A stretch of DNA of 64,000 bases from Bradyrhizobium huanghuaihaiense (GCF_007830635.1 NZ_VLLA01000006.1:277074-341073); one strand, 5' to 3'. Positions 24,216 through 33,356 are shown, counted from the stretch's first letter. Notes: generated by a model not told the origin, from the sequence alone. Made by a program: numbers and translations.

Positions 24216-25262
24216 TTACTTCTGCATGAACGACGCCCAGCGCTTCTCGGCGGCCTCGCCGGCCGGCGAGGACCACCAGGCGTAGGACATCAGCGCCTGC
24301 TTGGCCGCATTGGCCGGCTCGCTCGGCAATTGCGCGGCGCGCTCGGGCTTGATCACATTGGTCTCGAACGCCTTGGGGTTGCCCGGACCGTAGTCGATGT
24401 GCAGCGGCAGATTGGCCTGGTGCACGGGATCGACGGCCTCGTTGAGGAACTTCACGGCCGTTTCCAGATTCGGCGCGCCCTTGAGAATGCAGAGCGAGGT
24501 GCTCTGCAGGATGCCCTGGTTGTAGGTGAAGGCGACCTTGGCGCCCTCCTTGGCGACGGCGCTGACGCGGCCGTTCCAGGCCATCTCCATGTCGACTTCG
24601 CCGTCATTGAGCAGCTGCGCCGATTGCGCGCCCGAGGTCCACCACACCGTGATGTGCGGCTTGATCTCTTCCAGCTTCTTGAAGGCGCGGTCGACGTCGA
24701 GCGGGTGGAGCTTGTCCGGCGCGACGCCGTCGGCCATCAGCGCCGCCTCGAGCGTCGCGAACGGGTGGTTGCGCAGCGCGCGGCGACCAGGGAATTTCTT
24801 GACGTCCCAGAAATCGGCCCAGCTGTTCGGCGCGTCCTTCGGGAAGGTCTTCTGGCTGTAGGACAGCACGCTGGAATAGAACTCGTAGGAGACCGAATAG
24901 GGACTGCGATAGGCCTCCGGCATCGCCGCGCCGTTCGGAATCTTCGAGAAGTCGAGCTTCTCGATCAGCCCCTGCTCGCCGCCGCGCAGGCAGTTGCCGG
25001 TCGGGGTATCGACGACATCCCAGATCGGCTTGCCGCTGCCGACCTGCGTCTTGATCGCGGGCCAGGCGTCGGGAATGGAGTCCTGGTTGATGGTGATGCC
25101 GAGCTTCTTGGCGGAGGGATCGAGGATCGCCACCGTCTGCGCCTGCTGATAGGCGCCGCCCTGCGAGACGAAGGTGATCTGCTCGGCGGCATCAGCCGCG
25201 CTGGTCAATCCGATTGCGCCCAGCAGCGCGCAGCCCAGTCCGAAATTGCGCTTCATATTCAT
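24216..25262 (-). CDS. Extracellular solute-binding protein, PotD-like
   Basis: Periplasmic binding protein of 348 aa. The signal peptide MNMKRNFGLGCALLGAIGLTSAADAA is followed by EQITFVSQGGAYQQAQTVAILDPSAKKLGI, typical of polyamine/opine binding proteins. It contains the family block DVVDTPTGNCLRGGEQGLIEKLDFSKIP. A strong GGAGGTGAGG site precedes the ATG at 25262. A second ATG is at 25256. It lies between an oxidase gene and the two permease genes of the same operon. Confidence 0.9.
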   Translation of the reverse strand: MNMKRNFGLGCALLGAIGLTSAADAAEQITFVSQGGAYQQAQTVAILDPSAKKLGITINQDSIPDAWPAIKTQVGSGKPIWDVVDTPTGNCLRGGEQGLIEKLDFSKIPNGAAMPEAYRSPYSVSYEFYSSVLSYSQKTFPKDAPNSWADFWDVKKFPGRRALRNHPFATLEAALMADGVAPDKLHPLDVDRAFKKLEEIKPHITVWWTSGAQSAQLLNDGEVDMEMAWNGRVSAVAKEGAKVAFTYNQGILQSTSLCILKGAPNLETAVKFLNEAVDPVHQANLPLHIDYGPGNPKAFETNVIKPERAAQLPSEPANAAKQALMSYAWWSSPAGEAAEKRWASFMQK

Positions 25263-25283
25263 CCTCACCTCCTCCAAATGATC

Positions 25284-26591
25284 TCACCGACCGATCGCAT
25301 CGAGAAACTGGTACCAGCCGGCGACCATGCGCACGGCGGGCTCGCGCAGCGGATAGAACGGTATAGCCTTCATGCGCCGTGCATCGAGCAGGCCCATGTC
25401 GGGCGTCTCGCCGCGTACGAAGGCGGCCAGATATCGGCCCATCAGGCTCGACATCGCAACGCCGGCGCCGTTGTAGCCGACCGAGAACAGCGTGCGGTCG
25501 TCGAGCCGGCCGATATGCGGAACCGAATCCAGCGTCATCGCGACGAGGCCCGACCATTTGTATGCGAGTGGGACGTCAGCGAGATCGGGGAAGATGCCGA
25601 CCATCGCCTTGCGCAAGGCATCGAATGCGGCTTGCGAATCCTGCTTGCCGAAGGCGCCGCGGCCGCCGAAGATCACGCGGTTGTCGACCATGCGGAACCA
25701 GCGCATCATGCGCTTGGTCTCGGTGTAGGTGCGCCCCGTCGGCATCAGCTTTCCGGCGAGATTGCCGGGGAGCCGCTCGGTTGCGACCATGGCGCTGCGG
25801 AACGGGATCAGCGTGCGCTGCAGATGCGCGGTCGCGCCGGTCAGGTCGGAATAGCTGTTGGTGGCGATGATCGCCTGTTTTGCGCGCACCGCGCCGCGCG
25901 GCGTTTCGGCAACGATGCCGTCCTTCTCGCGCCGCAACCGCACGACCGGCGACTCCTGGAAGATGGGCACGCCGCGGCGCGCCACGCCGTCGGCGAGACC
26001 GCGCAGATAGTTCAGCGGATGGATCCCGCCCGAGCCGGGATTGAGCACACCGCCCACAAAAATGTCGGAGCCGGTCTCCTCGCGCACGCCGTTCTTGTCG
26101 AGAACGCGCACCTCGGCCGAGCCCATCTCGCGCGTCATCCAGTTGGCTTCGTCGATCGCGGCCTTCAGCGTCGTCTCGTTATGCGCGGCCTTGACCTGGC
26201 CGGTGCGGGTGAGGTTCGCGCTGGTGATACCGAATTCGGAGACGAGCTCCTCGACCATGTCGGTCGATTCATGCGCGATCTCGTACATGCGCCGCGCCAT
26301 GGCGCGCCCATGCGCGGCGTCGATCTCGCGGAACGACAGGCGGAACTTTGCGGTGATCACCCCGCCATTGCGCCCGCTCGCGCCCCAGCCGGGACGGTTG
26401 GCCTCGAGCACGACAGGGCTCAGCCCGCTCCTCGCAATGTGATGCGCGGCGGAGAGGCCGGTGTAGCCGGCGCCGATGATCACCACATCGGCCTGTTGCT
26501 CGCCCGACAGCACGGGATAGTCGCGCGCCGGCTCCGCCGTGGCTTCCCACAGCGAATTGACCGATGGCAGCGCGCGCCAGTCCCGTGTCAT
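25284..26591 (-). CDS. FAD-dependent oxidoreductase, gamma-glutamylputrescine oxidase (PuuB)-like
   Basis: DAO-family flavoprotein of 435 aa. VVIIGAGYTGLSAAHHIARSG begins near residue 36, and SGRNGGVI near 72 is typical of PuuB/OrdL enzymes. The C-terminal FAD motif is HIGRLDDRTLFSVGYNGAGVAMSS. It should oxidise a secondary or primary amine. Being 21 nt upstream of the binding-protein gene in a polyamine-type transport operon, it probably starts breakdown of the imported amine. Whether this is gamma-glutamylputrescine is not shown. No gamma-glutamyl ligase gene is in the window. Confidence 0.88.
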   Translation of the reverse strand: MTRDWRALPSVNSLWEATAEPARDYPVLSGEQQADVVIIGAGYTGLSAAHHIARSGLSPVVLEANRPGWGASGRNGGVITAKFRLSFREIDAAHGRAMARRMYEIAHESTDMVEELVSEFGITSANLTRTGQVKAAHNETTLKAAIDEANWMTREMGSAEVRVLDKNGVREETGSDIFVGGVLNPGSGGIHPLNYLRGLADGVARRGVPIFQESPVVRLRREKDGIVAETPRGAVRAKQAIIATNSYSDLTGATAHLQRTLIPFRSAMVATERLPGNLAGKLMPTGRTYTETKRMMRWFRMVDNRVIFGGRGAFGKQDSQAAFDALRKAMVGIFPDLADVPLAYKWSGLVAMTLDSVPHIGRLDDRTLFSVGYNGAGVAMSSLMGRYLAAFVRGETPDMGLLDARRMKAIPFYPLREPAVRMVAGWYQFLDAIGR

Positions 26592-26605
26592 GCCACAGCT
26601 CTCCG

Positions 26606-27322
26606 TTACGCCGCCGGACCGATCGCCGCATCCGCGAGCGCCTTCAGCGTCGGGAAATGGAAGTCCGGCTTGGTCAGCGTTTCAACCGCAGGCGTGCCGC
26701 CGAAGCCGGCGATGCCCTGGCGGCGCTCGATCCAGCACACCTTGTAGCCGAGCTTCCGCGCGATCCCGATGTCGTGATACTGGCTCTGCGCGACGTGCAG
26801 GATGTCGGACTGCTTGTAGCCGAAGGCGGACTGCCGACCCTTGTTGTAGGCGAAGAATTCCGGGTTCGGTTTTGCCACCCCGGTGTCGTCGGCGCAGACG
26901 GTGTCGTCGAAGGGATTGCCCAGCGCATGCGCGTAGCACGAGAGCGCGACGCGATCGGCATTGGTCATCGCGACCAGGCGGAACTTCGTGCGCAGCCGCT
27001 TGAGCGCCTCAACGGAATCGGGGAACGGCCCCCAGCGCAGCACAGCAAGCTGGAACACGTCGCAGGAGGCGTCATCCGCCGGCAGCCCGAGCTCCTTGGC
27101 GAGATAACGGTAGACGTGGAACATGACCTCGCTCGAGCGCTCGTAATGCTTGTCGCGGCCGCGCTTGTAGGATTCGAAGATCTTGTCGTCGCTGAGCTCG
27201 GCCGGCGTCTTGCCCGAGATCCTGCGCACCGCGGAGAGCACGCCGGTCTCGAAGTCGATCAAGGTGCCGACGACGTCGAAGGTGAGGACCTTGAAATTGC
27301 TGAACGCGGCTTGGGTCGACAT
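26606..27322 (-). CDS. HAD family hydrolase, haloacid dehalogenase type II-like
   Basis: Haloacid-dehalogenase superfamily protein of 238 aa. The nucleophile motif FDVVGTLIDF has D16 and T20, motif II is AMTNADR, and the lysine motif is VAKPNPEFF. The motif IV region reads AQSQYHDIGIARKLG. Compared with L-2-haloacid dehalogenases, the Ser and Asn before the last Asp appear to be replaced, so a phosphatase or other hydrolase activity is quite possible. It sits between the ATPase and oxidase genes of the amine transport operon and may process a downstream metabolite. Confidence 0.82.
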   Translation of the reverse strand: MSTQAAFSNFKVLTFDVVGTLIDFETGVLSAVRRISGKTPAELSDDKIFESYKRGRDKHYERSSEVMFHVYRYLAKELGLPADDASCDVFQLAVLRWGPFPDSVEALKRLRTKFRLVAMTNADRVALSCYAHALGNPFDDTVCADDTGVAKPNPEFFAYNKGRQSAFGYKQSDILHVAQSQYHDIGIARKLGYKVCWIERRQGIAGFGGTPAVETLTKPDFHFPTLKALADAAIGPAA

Positions 27323-27357
27323 GTGGTTTCTTCTCTCCGGTTGGACGCGGCTTGAAT

Positions 27358-28440
27358 TCAGTCCCCCACCCGGGGCACCACGATGGTGTCCTCGGGATGG
27401 AGCGTGACGGTGAGGCTGCCGCCGAGCGGCGGAATGCGGTGATAGGCCTGGTGGTAGCTCGGCTGGCGCAGGCTGAGCGCGATGCCGTCGGCGAGCGCGA
27501 GGAAAATGCGCAGGCTCTCGCCCTGGTAGACGATGTCGGTGACGGTCCCGGTCAGCCGGTTGCAGGCGGCATCCTGCGCCCCGTCGTCGATCAGCAGCTT
27601 CTCGCTGTGCACGGCCAGCATCAGCGCGTCGCCATCAGGGATCGCACGCGCGCTGCGCAGCAAGGCATTGCCGAGCGCGACGCTGGAGGCATCGACGCGG
27701 CGGACCGGCAGCATCGTCGCCTCGCCGATGAAGCTGGCGACGAAGGAATCGGCGGGATGATCGTGCAGCCGCGCCGGCTCGTCGATCTGGACCAGGCGGC
27801 CGTCCTTCATGACGGCGACGCGGTCGCTCATGGTCAGCGCCTCGCGCTGGTCGTGGGTGACGTAGATGATGGTGGCGCCGATACGCCTGTGCAGCGCGCG
27901 CAGCTCGATCTGCATGGATTCGCGCAGCTGCTTGTCGAGCGCGGAAAGCGGCTCGTCCATCAGGATCAGGCGCGGCTCGAAGATCATGGCACGCGCCAGC
28001 GCCACGCGCTGGCGCTGGCCGCCGGAGAGCTGCGCGATGCCGCGCTCCTCATAGCCGGCGAGGCCGACCATGCTGAGTGCCGCGCGCACCTTGTCCGGCC
28101 AGGAGGATTTCGGCAGGCGCCGCGCACGCAGCGGAAAGGCGACGTTCTCGCCGACGCTCATATGCGGAAACAGCGCGTAGTTCTGGAACACGACGCCGAT
28201 GTCGCGCTTGTGCGGCGGCATGTAAGTGACGTCGCGGCCGCCGAACAGGATGGTTCCCGACGTCGGCAGGATGAAGCCGCCCAAAATGCCGAGCAGCGTG
28301 GTCTTGCCGGAACCGGAGGGGCCGAGCAGCGAGACGAATTCACCGGCGCCGACATTGAGCGAAACGTCGTCGAGGGCGCGAACGGCGCCATAGGCCTTGC
28401 TGGCGGACCTGATCTCGACGCTTTCCGCTCGCTTGTCCAA
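27358..28440 (-). CDS. ABC transporter ATP-binding protein, PotA type
   Basis: Energy-coupling subunit of 360 aa. Walker A is GPSGSGKTT (40-48), the Q-loop is VVFQNYALFPHM, the signature LSGGQ is 138-142, Walker B is RLILMDEP (157-164), and the H-loop is YVTHDQ. A TOBE domain follows (residues 275 onward). There is no ATG near the domain start. The TTG at 28440 with GAGG 8 nt before it gives the family length. The longer frame to 28848 overlaps the divergent LysR gene. First gene of the operon. Confidence 0.9.
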   Translation of the reverse strand: MDKRAESVEIRSASKAYGAVRALDDVSLNVGAGEFVSLLGPSGSGKTTLLGILGGFILPTSGTILFGGRDVTYMPPHKRDIGVVFQNYALFPHMSVGENVAFPLRARRLPKSSWPDKVRAALSMVGLAGYEERGIAQLSGGQRQRVALARAMIFEPRLILMDEPLSALDKQLRESMQIELRALHRRIGATIIYVTHDQREALTMSDRVAVMKDGRLVQIDEPARLHDHPADSFVASFIGEATMLPVRRVDASSVALGNALLRSARAIPDGDALMLAVHSEKLLIDDGAQDAACNRLTGTVTDIVYQGESLRIFLALADGIALSLRQPSYHQAYHRIPPLGGSLTVTLHPEDTIVVPRVGD

Positions 28441-28599
28441 CGATCGACCTCGCCATGTCCCTGCGCTGGCGTGCCTCACTGCACGCCATAAGCCTGCTTT
28501 ATAGACAGGGATTCTGGGCAGCCACGGCCGAAGCGTGCGCTGCACCAAATCTTCTCTCGAAGGCCCTGTCTTTAGGCTGTCATCCCAATGACACCAGAC

Positions 28600-28654
28600 T
28601 TGCCAAAACTCGGCAATTGCCAAATTCTCACCGCGCTCATAACATGACGTTATG
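28600..28654. promoter_or_regulatory. Clustered inverted repeats, candidate LysR operator
   Basis: TTGCC-N7-GGCAA (28600-28616) overlaps the palindrome GGCAATTGCC (28612-28621). A further repeat CATAAC-N5-GTTATG (28638-28654) covers the regulator's start codon. All lie in the divergent gap between the ABC operon and the LysR gene, as expected for LysR recognition and activation sites. Confidence 0.45.
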
Positions 28655-29590
28655 CCAGAGCTCCGCCGCATGCTGCCGTCCAGCAACGCCCTGTTCGTCT
28701 TCGACGCAGCGGCGCGCAACGGCAGCTTCACCGCGGCGGCCGCCGAATTGAACGTGACGCAGCCGGCGGTGAGCCGGATGCTTGGCCAGTTCGAGGAGCA
28801 TCTCGGCGTCCGCCTGTTCGATCGCAAGGCGGGCCGCGCGGTGCTCACCGAGGAAGGCGAGATGCTCTATCGCCGCGTGCTCGAGGGCTTCCGCAGCATC
28901 GAGAGCGGGCTCGTCGAGATCGAGCGGCGCCGCAAGGGCACCGAGACGGTGACGCTGTCGGTCTCCTCCGCCTTCACCACGCATTGGCTGATGCCGCGCA
29001 TCGACAAGCTGCAGAAGCAGTTTCCGCAAGTCGATCTGCGCTTCCAGCTCATCTCCGGCGCGCTGCGCGGGCCGGTGGAGAATGTCGATCTCGGCATGCG
29101 CTTTCGCGATCGCGAGGAGCCCTCCTCCGGCGGCACGCTGATCATGAAGGAAGTGATGCTGCCGATGTGCAGCCCCGGCTATCTTGGCGAGACCGATCCG
29201 ACTGAAGGCAACACCATCATCCGCCTCGCCGAGACGCCGGGCGACTGGGCTGCGGATTACGCATCGCTTCTCACCGGGCGCCGCGGCGCGGCCAAGGCGC
29301 TCAGCTTCACCGATTATGCCGTCGTGGTGCAGGCCGCGCTGCTCGGCCAGGGCATCGCGCTGGGCTGGCTGACGGTCGCCTCGCACTGGCTGCTCACCGG
29401 CGCGCTGGTGCCAGCCTCCGACACGCTCACCACCACGCGCCGCATCTGCGAATTCCTGCCGCCGCGCAACCGCTTGATGCGCCCGATCGCCGCCGAGATC
29501 CGCGACTGGATCATCGCCCAGATGAAAAGCGAGATCGCCGCGATCGACCGGCTCTATCCGAAGCTCGGCGCGATGGAGGCGTGCTATTAA
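28652..29590 (+). CDS. LysR family transcriptional regulator, GcvA-like
   Basis: Regulator of 312 aa. The N-terminal LysR helix-turn-helix (residues 6-66) reads SSNALFVFDAAARNGSFTAAAAELNVTQPAVSRMLGQFEEHLGVRLFDR. The effector domain has the GcvA-type VDLGMRFRDREEPSSGG segment, and a QGIALGWLTVASHWL stretch is near 230. It is divergent from the six-gene polyamine-type transport and oxidation operon and should control it in response to the transported amine or a product. Confidence 0.92.
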   Translation: MPELRRMLPSSNALFVFDAAARNGSFTAAAAELNVTQPAVSRMLGQFEEHLGVRLFDRKAGRAVLTEEGEMLYRRVLEGFRSIESGLVEIERRRKGTETVTLSVSSAFTTHWLMPRIDKLQKQFPQVDLRFQLISGALRGPVENVDLGMRFRDREEPSSGGTLIMKEVMLPMCSPGYLGETDPTEGNTIIRLAETPGDWAADYASLLTGRRGAAKALSFTDYAVVVQAALLGQGIALGWLTVASHWLLTGALVPASDTLTTTRRICEFLPPRNRLMRPIAAEIRDWIIAQMKSEIAAIDRLYPKLGAMEACY

Positions 29591-29606
29591 GCTTCCTCTC
29601 TCTCCA

Positions 29607-29686
29607 CGTCATTGCGAGCGAAGCGAAGCAATCCAGAATCCCTCCGAGGAGACAGTCTGGATTGCTTCGCTCCGCTCGCAATGACG
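29607..29686. repeat. Interspersed palindromic repeat, family B (short copy)
   Basis: CGTCATTGCGAGCGAAGCGA and its inverted counterpart TCGCTCCGCTCGCAATGACG enclose GCAATCCAGA and TCTGGATTGC arms. The same family is at 5204-5326. It lies between convergent lysR and uxuA genes, where it could terminate transcription from both sides. Confidence 0.88.
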
Positions 29687-29695
29687 ATGTGGATA

Positions 29696-30886
29696 CTACC
29701 GATGCTCAATCGCCCTGATGGCGCCACGCAACTCCGCGAGGCCGCGCAGGCGGCCGATCGCGGTGTAGCCGGGATTGGTGCGCTTGGTGGCGGCGAGATC
29801 GTCGAGCATGCGGTGGCCGTGGTCGGGGCGGAACACGATCCTCTTGTCCGGCGAACGTCGCGCGTTCTCCTTCAAGAGCGCCTTGAGCACCGCGACCATG
29901 TCGACGTCGCCGTCGAGATGATCGGACTCGTAGAACGACAGGCCATCCGCCTCGCGCTTGGTCGCGCGCAGGTGGGCGAACGCAATGCGCGGGCCGAAGC
30001 GTTCGGCCATCTCGGGCAGATTGTTCTCCGCGCGCACGCCGAGCGAGCCCGTGCACAGGCAGATGCCGTTCGCCTTTGACGGCACGGCATCGAACAGTGC
30101 CTGATAGTCGTCGGCACTGGAGGCGATGCGCGGCAGGCCGAACAGCGGCCGCGGCGGATCGTCCGGGTGCAGCGTCAGGGAGACGCCGAGCTGCTCGGCG
30201 ACCGGCGTGACACGCGCGAGGAATTCCGCGAGGTGCTGCCGCAGGATTTTCGGCGTGATGTCGCGATAGGTCTCGAGCCGGTCGCGGAATTGCGGGATCG
30301 TCATCGGCTCCGTGGTCGAGCCCGGCAGCGCGCTGGCGATGACCATGACGAGATAGTCGATGTCGGCCTGGCTCATCTGCTCGAACAGTTTTTTCGCGCG
30401 CGCCTGCTGCTCGGGCGAATATTCCTGCACGGCCGCCGGGCGTTTCAGGATATGCAGCTCGAAGGCGGCAAAGCGATCCTGGTCGAAGCGCATGGCGCGG
30501 GCGCCGTTGGGAAGCTCCCATTCGAGGTCGGTGCGGCACCAGTCGACGACAGGCATGAAATTGTAGCAGATGATCTTGATGCCGGAGGCGGCGACCGCCT
30601 CCAGGCTTGCGATCCACGCCTCGATCGACTTCGTCGCCTTTCCGCCGAGACGCTTGACGTCGTCGGGGATCGGGATCGACTCCACCACCGACCAGGTCAG
30701 CTTTGAGCGGCCAGGCTGGCCGTTCTCGATAAAATTCTTGCGCTCCTCGACCGCCTTGCGCGTCCAGGCCTCCCCGATCGGAACCTGATGCAGCGCCGAG
30801 ACGATATCGCTCGCCCCGGCCTGCCTGACGTCATCGAGCGAGACCGGATCATCGGGCCCGTACCAGCGCCATCCCTCCAGCATCAT
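29696..30886 (-). CDS. uxuA: Mannonate dehydratase
   Basis: Enzyme of 396 aa that dehydrates D-mannonate to 2-dehydro-3-deoxy-D-gluconate in hexuronate catabolism. It is recognisable from MLEGWRWYGPDDPVSLDDVRQAGASDIVSALHQVP at the N-terminus, CYNFMPVVDWCRTDL, LTLHPDDPPRPLFGLPRI, a metal-binding Cys/His segment around NGICLCTGSLGVR and FAHLRATKRE, and the C-terminal FRPDHGHRMLDD motif. It lies 13 nt after the idnD-like gene at the end of a leftward run FadR-TRAP-idnD-uxuA. Its pathway partner uxuB is divergent at 36057. Confidence 0.95.
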   Translation of the reverse strand: MMLEGWRWYGPDDPVSLDDVRQAGASDIVSALHQVPIGEAWTRKAVEERKNFIENGQPGRSKLTWSVVESIPIPDDVKRLGGKATKSIEAWIASLEAVAASGIKIICYNFMPVVDWCRTDLEWELPNGARAMRFDQDRFAAFELHILKRPAAVQEYSPEQQARAKKLFEQMSQADIDYLVMVIASALPGSTTEPMTIPQFRDRLETYRDITPKILRQHLAEFLARVTPVAEQLGVSLTLHPDDPPRPLFGLPRIASSADDYQALFDAVPSKANGICLCTGSLGVRAENNLPEMAERFGPRIAFAHLRATKREADGLSFYESDHLDGDVDMVAVLKALLKENARRSPDKRIVFRPDHGHRMLDDLAATKRTNPGYTAIGRLRGLAELRGAIRAIEHR

Positions 30887-30899
30887 GCTTCGTCTCCGA

Positions 30900-31949
30900 T
30901 CAGTTCGCGGTCAGCACGACCTTGACGCTCTGCGAGCGGTCGAGCGCCAGCCGCAGCGCATCCGGCGCGGTCGACAGCGGCCGCTCGGCGGTGACCAGCG
31001 ACAGCACGTCGACGCTGCCGTTGCCGATCAGTTCCACCGCGGTCATGAACTCGAAGCCGAAGCGGAACGAGCCGCGCAGGTCGATCTCCTTGGCCATCAC
31101 CGCGTTCGACGGCGTCGGGATCTGCCCGCCCGGCAGATTGCCGATCTGCACCACGACGCCGCCGCGCCTGACGATGCCGATCGCGCTGGCAAGGCCCGCG
31201 GCCGTACCCGAGACCTCGAAGGCGACGTCATAGGGACGCGCCGCGGCTTGTGCTTTCAAGCCTTCCTCGCCGGCGGAGACATTCTCGACATGCGAAGCGC
31301 CGAGCTTGGTCGCAAAAGCCAGCGGCGCCGGCGCGATGTCGGCGACCGTGACGTCGGCCATGCCGGCGCGGTGCGCGGCGAGCATGGTCAGAAGCCCAAT
31401 CGGGCCGGCCCCGAAGATGATGCCGCGCTTGCCCTCGATATTGCCGGCGCGCGCGACCGCGTGCAGGCAGACCGCAAGCGGCTCGGCGAGCGCCGCAGCC
31501 TGGTAGGAGACGTGGTCCGGAATCTTCTCGCACTGCGCCGGGACTGCATCGAAGTAGTTGGCGAAGCCGCCCTGCATGTGCGGCGTCTTCGAGGCCGAGC
31601 CCATGAAGTAGATGTTCTCGCACAGGTTCGGCCGGCCCTCGCGGCAGGCGACGCAATGGCCGCACCAGCGCGACGGGTTGACGGCGACGCGGTCGCCGAC
31701 CTTCAGATTGGCAGCGGCTCCGGAGATCTCCACAACCTCGCCCGAGATCTCATGGCCGAGCACCAGCGGCGACTTCACCACGAAATCGCCGGTCCGGGCA
31801 TGGCGGAAGTAGTGCATGTCCGAGCCGCAGATGCCGCCGGCACCGAAGCGGATACGCACCATGCCCTGGCTAAGCTTCTCGAGCGGATGCTCGATCATGC
31901 GCAGGTCTTCGGGGCCGAACAGGGTTGCGGCGAGAGCGGTCGAGGTCAT
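30900..31949 (-). CDS. idnD: L-idonate 5-dehydrogenase-like zinc alcohol dehydrogenase
   Basis: Medium-chain dehydrogenase of 349 aa. Catalytic zinc ligands are C41 (GICGSDMHY) and the GHE pair H66/E67. The structural zinc cluster is C96, C99, C102 and C110. The NAD-binding loop is GAGPIGLLTML. Overall sequence (GSDMHYFRHARTGDFVVKSPLVLGHE) resembles IdnD, which oxidises L-idonate to 5-keto-D-gluconate. L-gulonate or another aldonate oxidation is an alternative. Its stop is 13 nt before uxuA and its start overlaps the end of the TRAP large permease gene by 4 nt. Confidence 0.82.
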   Translation of the reverse strand: MTSTALAATLFGPEDLRMIEHPLEKLSQGMVRIRFGAGGICGSDMHYFRHARTGDFVVKSPLVLGHEISGEVVEISGAAANLKVGDRVAVNPSRWCGHCVACREGRPNLCENIYFMGSASKTPHMQGGFANYFDAVPAQCEKIPDHVSYQAAALAEPLAVCLHAVARAGNIEGKRGIIFGAGPIGLLTMLAAHRAGMADVTVADIAPAPLAFATKLGASHVENVSAGEEGLKAQAAARPYDVAFEVSGTAAGLASAIGIVRRGGVVVQIGNLPGGQIPTPSNAVMAKEIDLRGSFRFGFEFMTAVELIGNGSVDVLSLVTAERPLSTAPDALRLALDRSQSVKVVLTAN

Positions 31950-33352
31950 TTGGAGAGTCCCATGTATTTAGGCAGCCAGAGGGTCAGTTCGGGAATGTAG
32001 GTGATCGCGATCAGCGCGAGCATCAGCGGCACCAGCCAGGGCAGGATGGCGACCGTCGTGCGTTCGACCGAGAGCTTTGCGACGCGGGCGAGCACGAACA
32101 GCACCATGCCGAGCGGCGGATGCAGCAGGCCGATCATCAGGTTCAGCGTCATGATCAGGCCGAAATGGATCGGATCGATGCCGAGCTTGAGCACGATCGG
32201 CAGCAGGATCGGCGCCAGGATGGTGATCGCGGCCGTGGTGTCGATGAAGCAGCCGACGAACAGGATCAGCACGTTGGCGAGCGCCAAAAACACCCATTTG
32301 TTGTGGGTGATGCTGAGCATCCAGTCCGAGAGCATCTGGGCGGCCTGGGACACCGTCAGCAGCCAGGCGAAGATCGAGGCTGCGGTGACGATGAACAGCA
32401 CCGAGGCCGTGGTCTCGATGGTGTCGAAGGTCGCCTTCGCCACGGTCTTCAGCGTCATGGTGCGGTAACGGATGAGGCCCAGGAACAGCGACCAGATCAC
32501 CGCGGCGACCGCGGCTTCCGTCGGCGTGAACCAGCCGAGCGTCATGCCGCCGATCAGGATCACCGGCGCCATCAGCGCCATCACCGCGGAGAAGTCGAAG
32601 TACCAGTCGATAATGAGCAGCGTACCGAGACCAATGACGACGGCCATGTTGACCGAGAGGCCGGCGAGCACCATCAGCCAGATCGCCATCGGGAAAGCCA
32701 GCACGATGGCGATCTCGAGGCCGGCCGAGCCGAGCTGCGGCCAGGAGAATGGCGTATCGCTGCCCCATTTGTTCTTGTGCGCGAAATAGGTGACGGTCGC
32801 CATCATCAGCAGGGTCATGACGATGCCGGGGATGACGCCGCCCAGGAACAGCGCGCCGATCGAGACGTTGGCCATCATGCCGTAGATCACGAAGGGCAGC
32901 GACGGCGGGATGATCGGCCCGAGCGTTGCGGACGCCGCGGTGACGCCGACCGAGAATTCGGTGGAGTAGCCGTGGTCCTTCATCGCCTTGATCTCGATGG
33001 TGCCGAGGCCGGCGGCGTCCGCGATCGCGGTACCGGACATGCCCGAGAAGATCACCGAGCCGATGATGTTGACGTGGCCGAGGCCGCCGCGCATCCACCC
33101 CACCAGCGCGACGGCGAATTTGTAGATGCGTCCGGTGACGCCGGCGATGTTCATGAGATTGCCGGCCAGGATGAAGAACGGCACGGCGAGCAGCGGAAAA
33201 CTCTCGACGCCGGCGATCATGCGCTGGGCCAGCGTGACGTCGGGCGTCACGCCGCTGACCAGGATGTAGAGCAGCGACGACACGGCCATGGCAATCGCCA
33301 CGGGAACGCCGAGCAGCATCAGGACGAGAAAGCCTCCAAGCAACAGCAACAT
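31946..33352 (-). CDS. dctM: TRAP transporter large permease (DctM/SiaM type)
   Basis: Membrane protein of 468 aa with about 12 segments. The DctM family is recognised from MLLLLGGFLVLMLLGVPVAIAMA, AVPFFILAGNLMN, the SGTAIADAAGLG region and GWFTPTEAAVAAV. It forms the channel of a tripartite ATP-independent periplasmic importer with the small permease upstream. The ATG at 33352 has AAGGG upstream. An alternative ATG at 33367 overlaps the stop of the small subunit. Expected cargo is a sugar acid, from the uxuA/idnD/uxuB neighbours. Confidence 0.92.
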   Translation of the reverse strand: MLLLLGGFLVLMLLGVPVAIAMAVSSLLYILVSGVTPDVTLAQRMIAGVESFPLLAVPFFILAGNLMNIAGVTGRIYKFAVALVGWMRGGLGHVNIIGSVIFSGMSGTAIADAAGLGTIEIKAMKDHGYSTEFSVGVTAASATLGPIIPPSLPFVIYGMMANVSIGALFLGGVIPGIVMTLLMMATVTYFAHKNKWGSDTPFSWPQLGSAGLEIAIVLAFPMAIWLMVLAGLSVNMAVVIGLGTLLIIDWYFDFSAVMALMAPVILIGGMTLGWFTPTEAAVAAVIWSLFLGLIRYRTMTLKTVAKATFDTIETTASVLFIVTAASIFAWLLTVSQAAQMLSDWMLSITHNKWVFLALANVLILFVGCFIDTTAAITILAPILLPIVLKLGIDPIHFGLIMTLNLMIGLLHPPLGMVLFVLARVAKLSVERTTVAILPWLVPLMLALIAITYIPELTLWLPKYMGLSK

Positions 33353-33356
33353 GGGA

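Noticed and set aside
24096..26747. Rightward open frame of 883 codons
   Set aside because: It is antisense to the binding-protein and oxidase genes, both of which show clear family motifs. Such long shadows are usual in GC-rich sequence, and the translation is Arg/Ala/Gly-rich with no motif.
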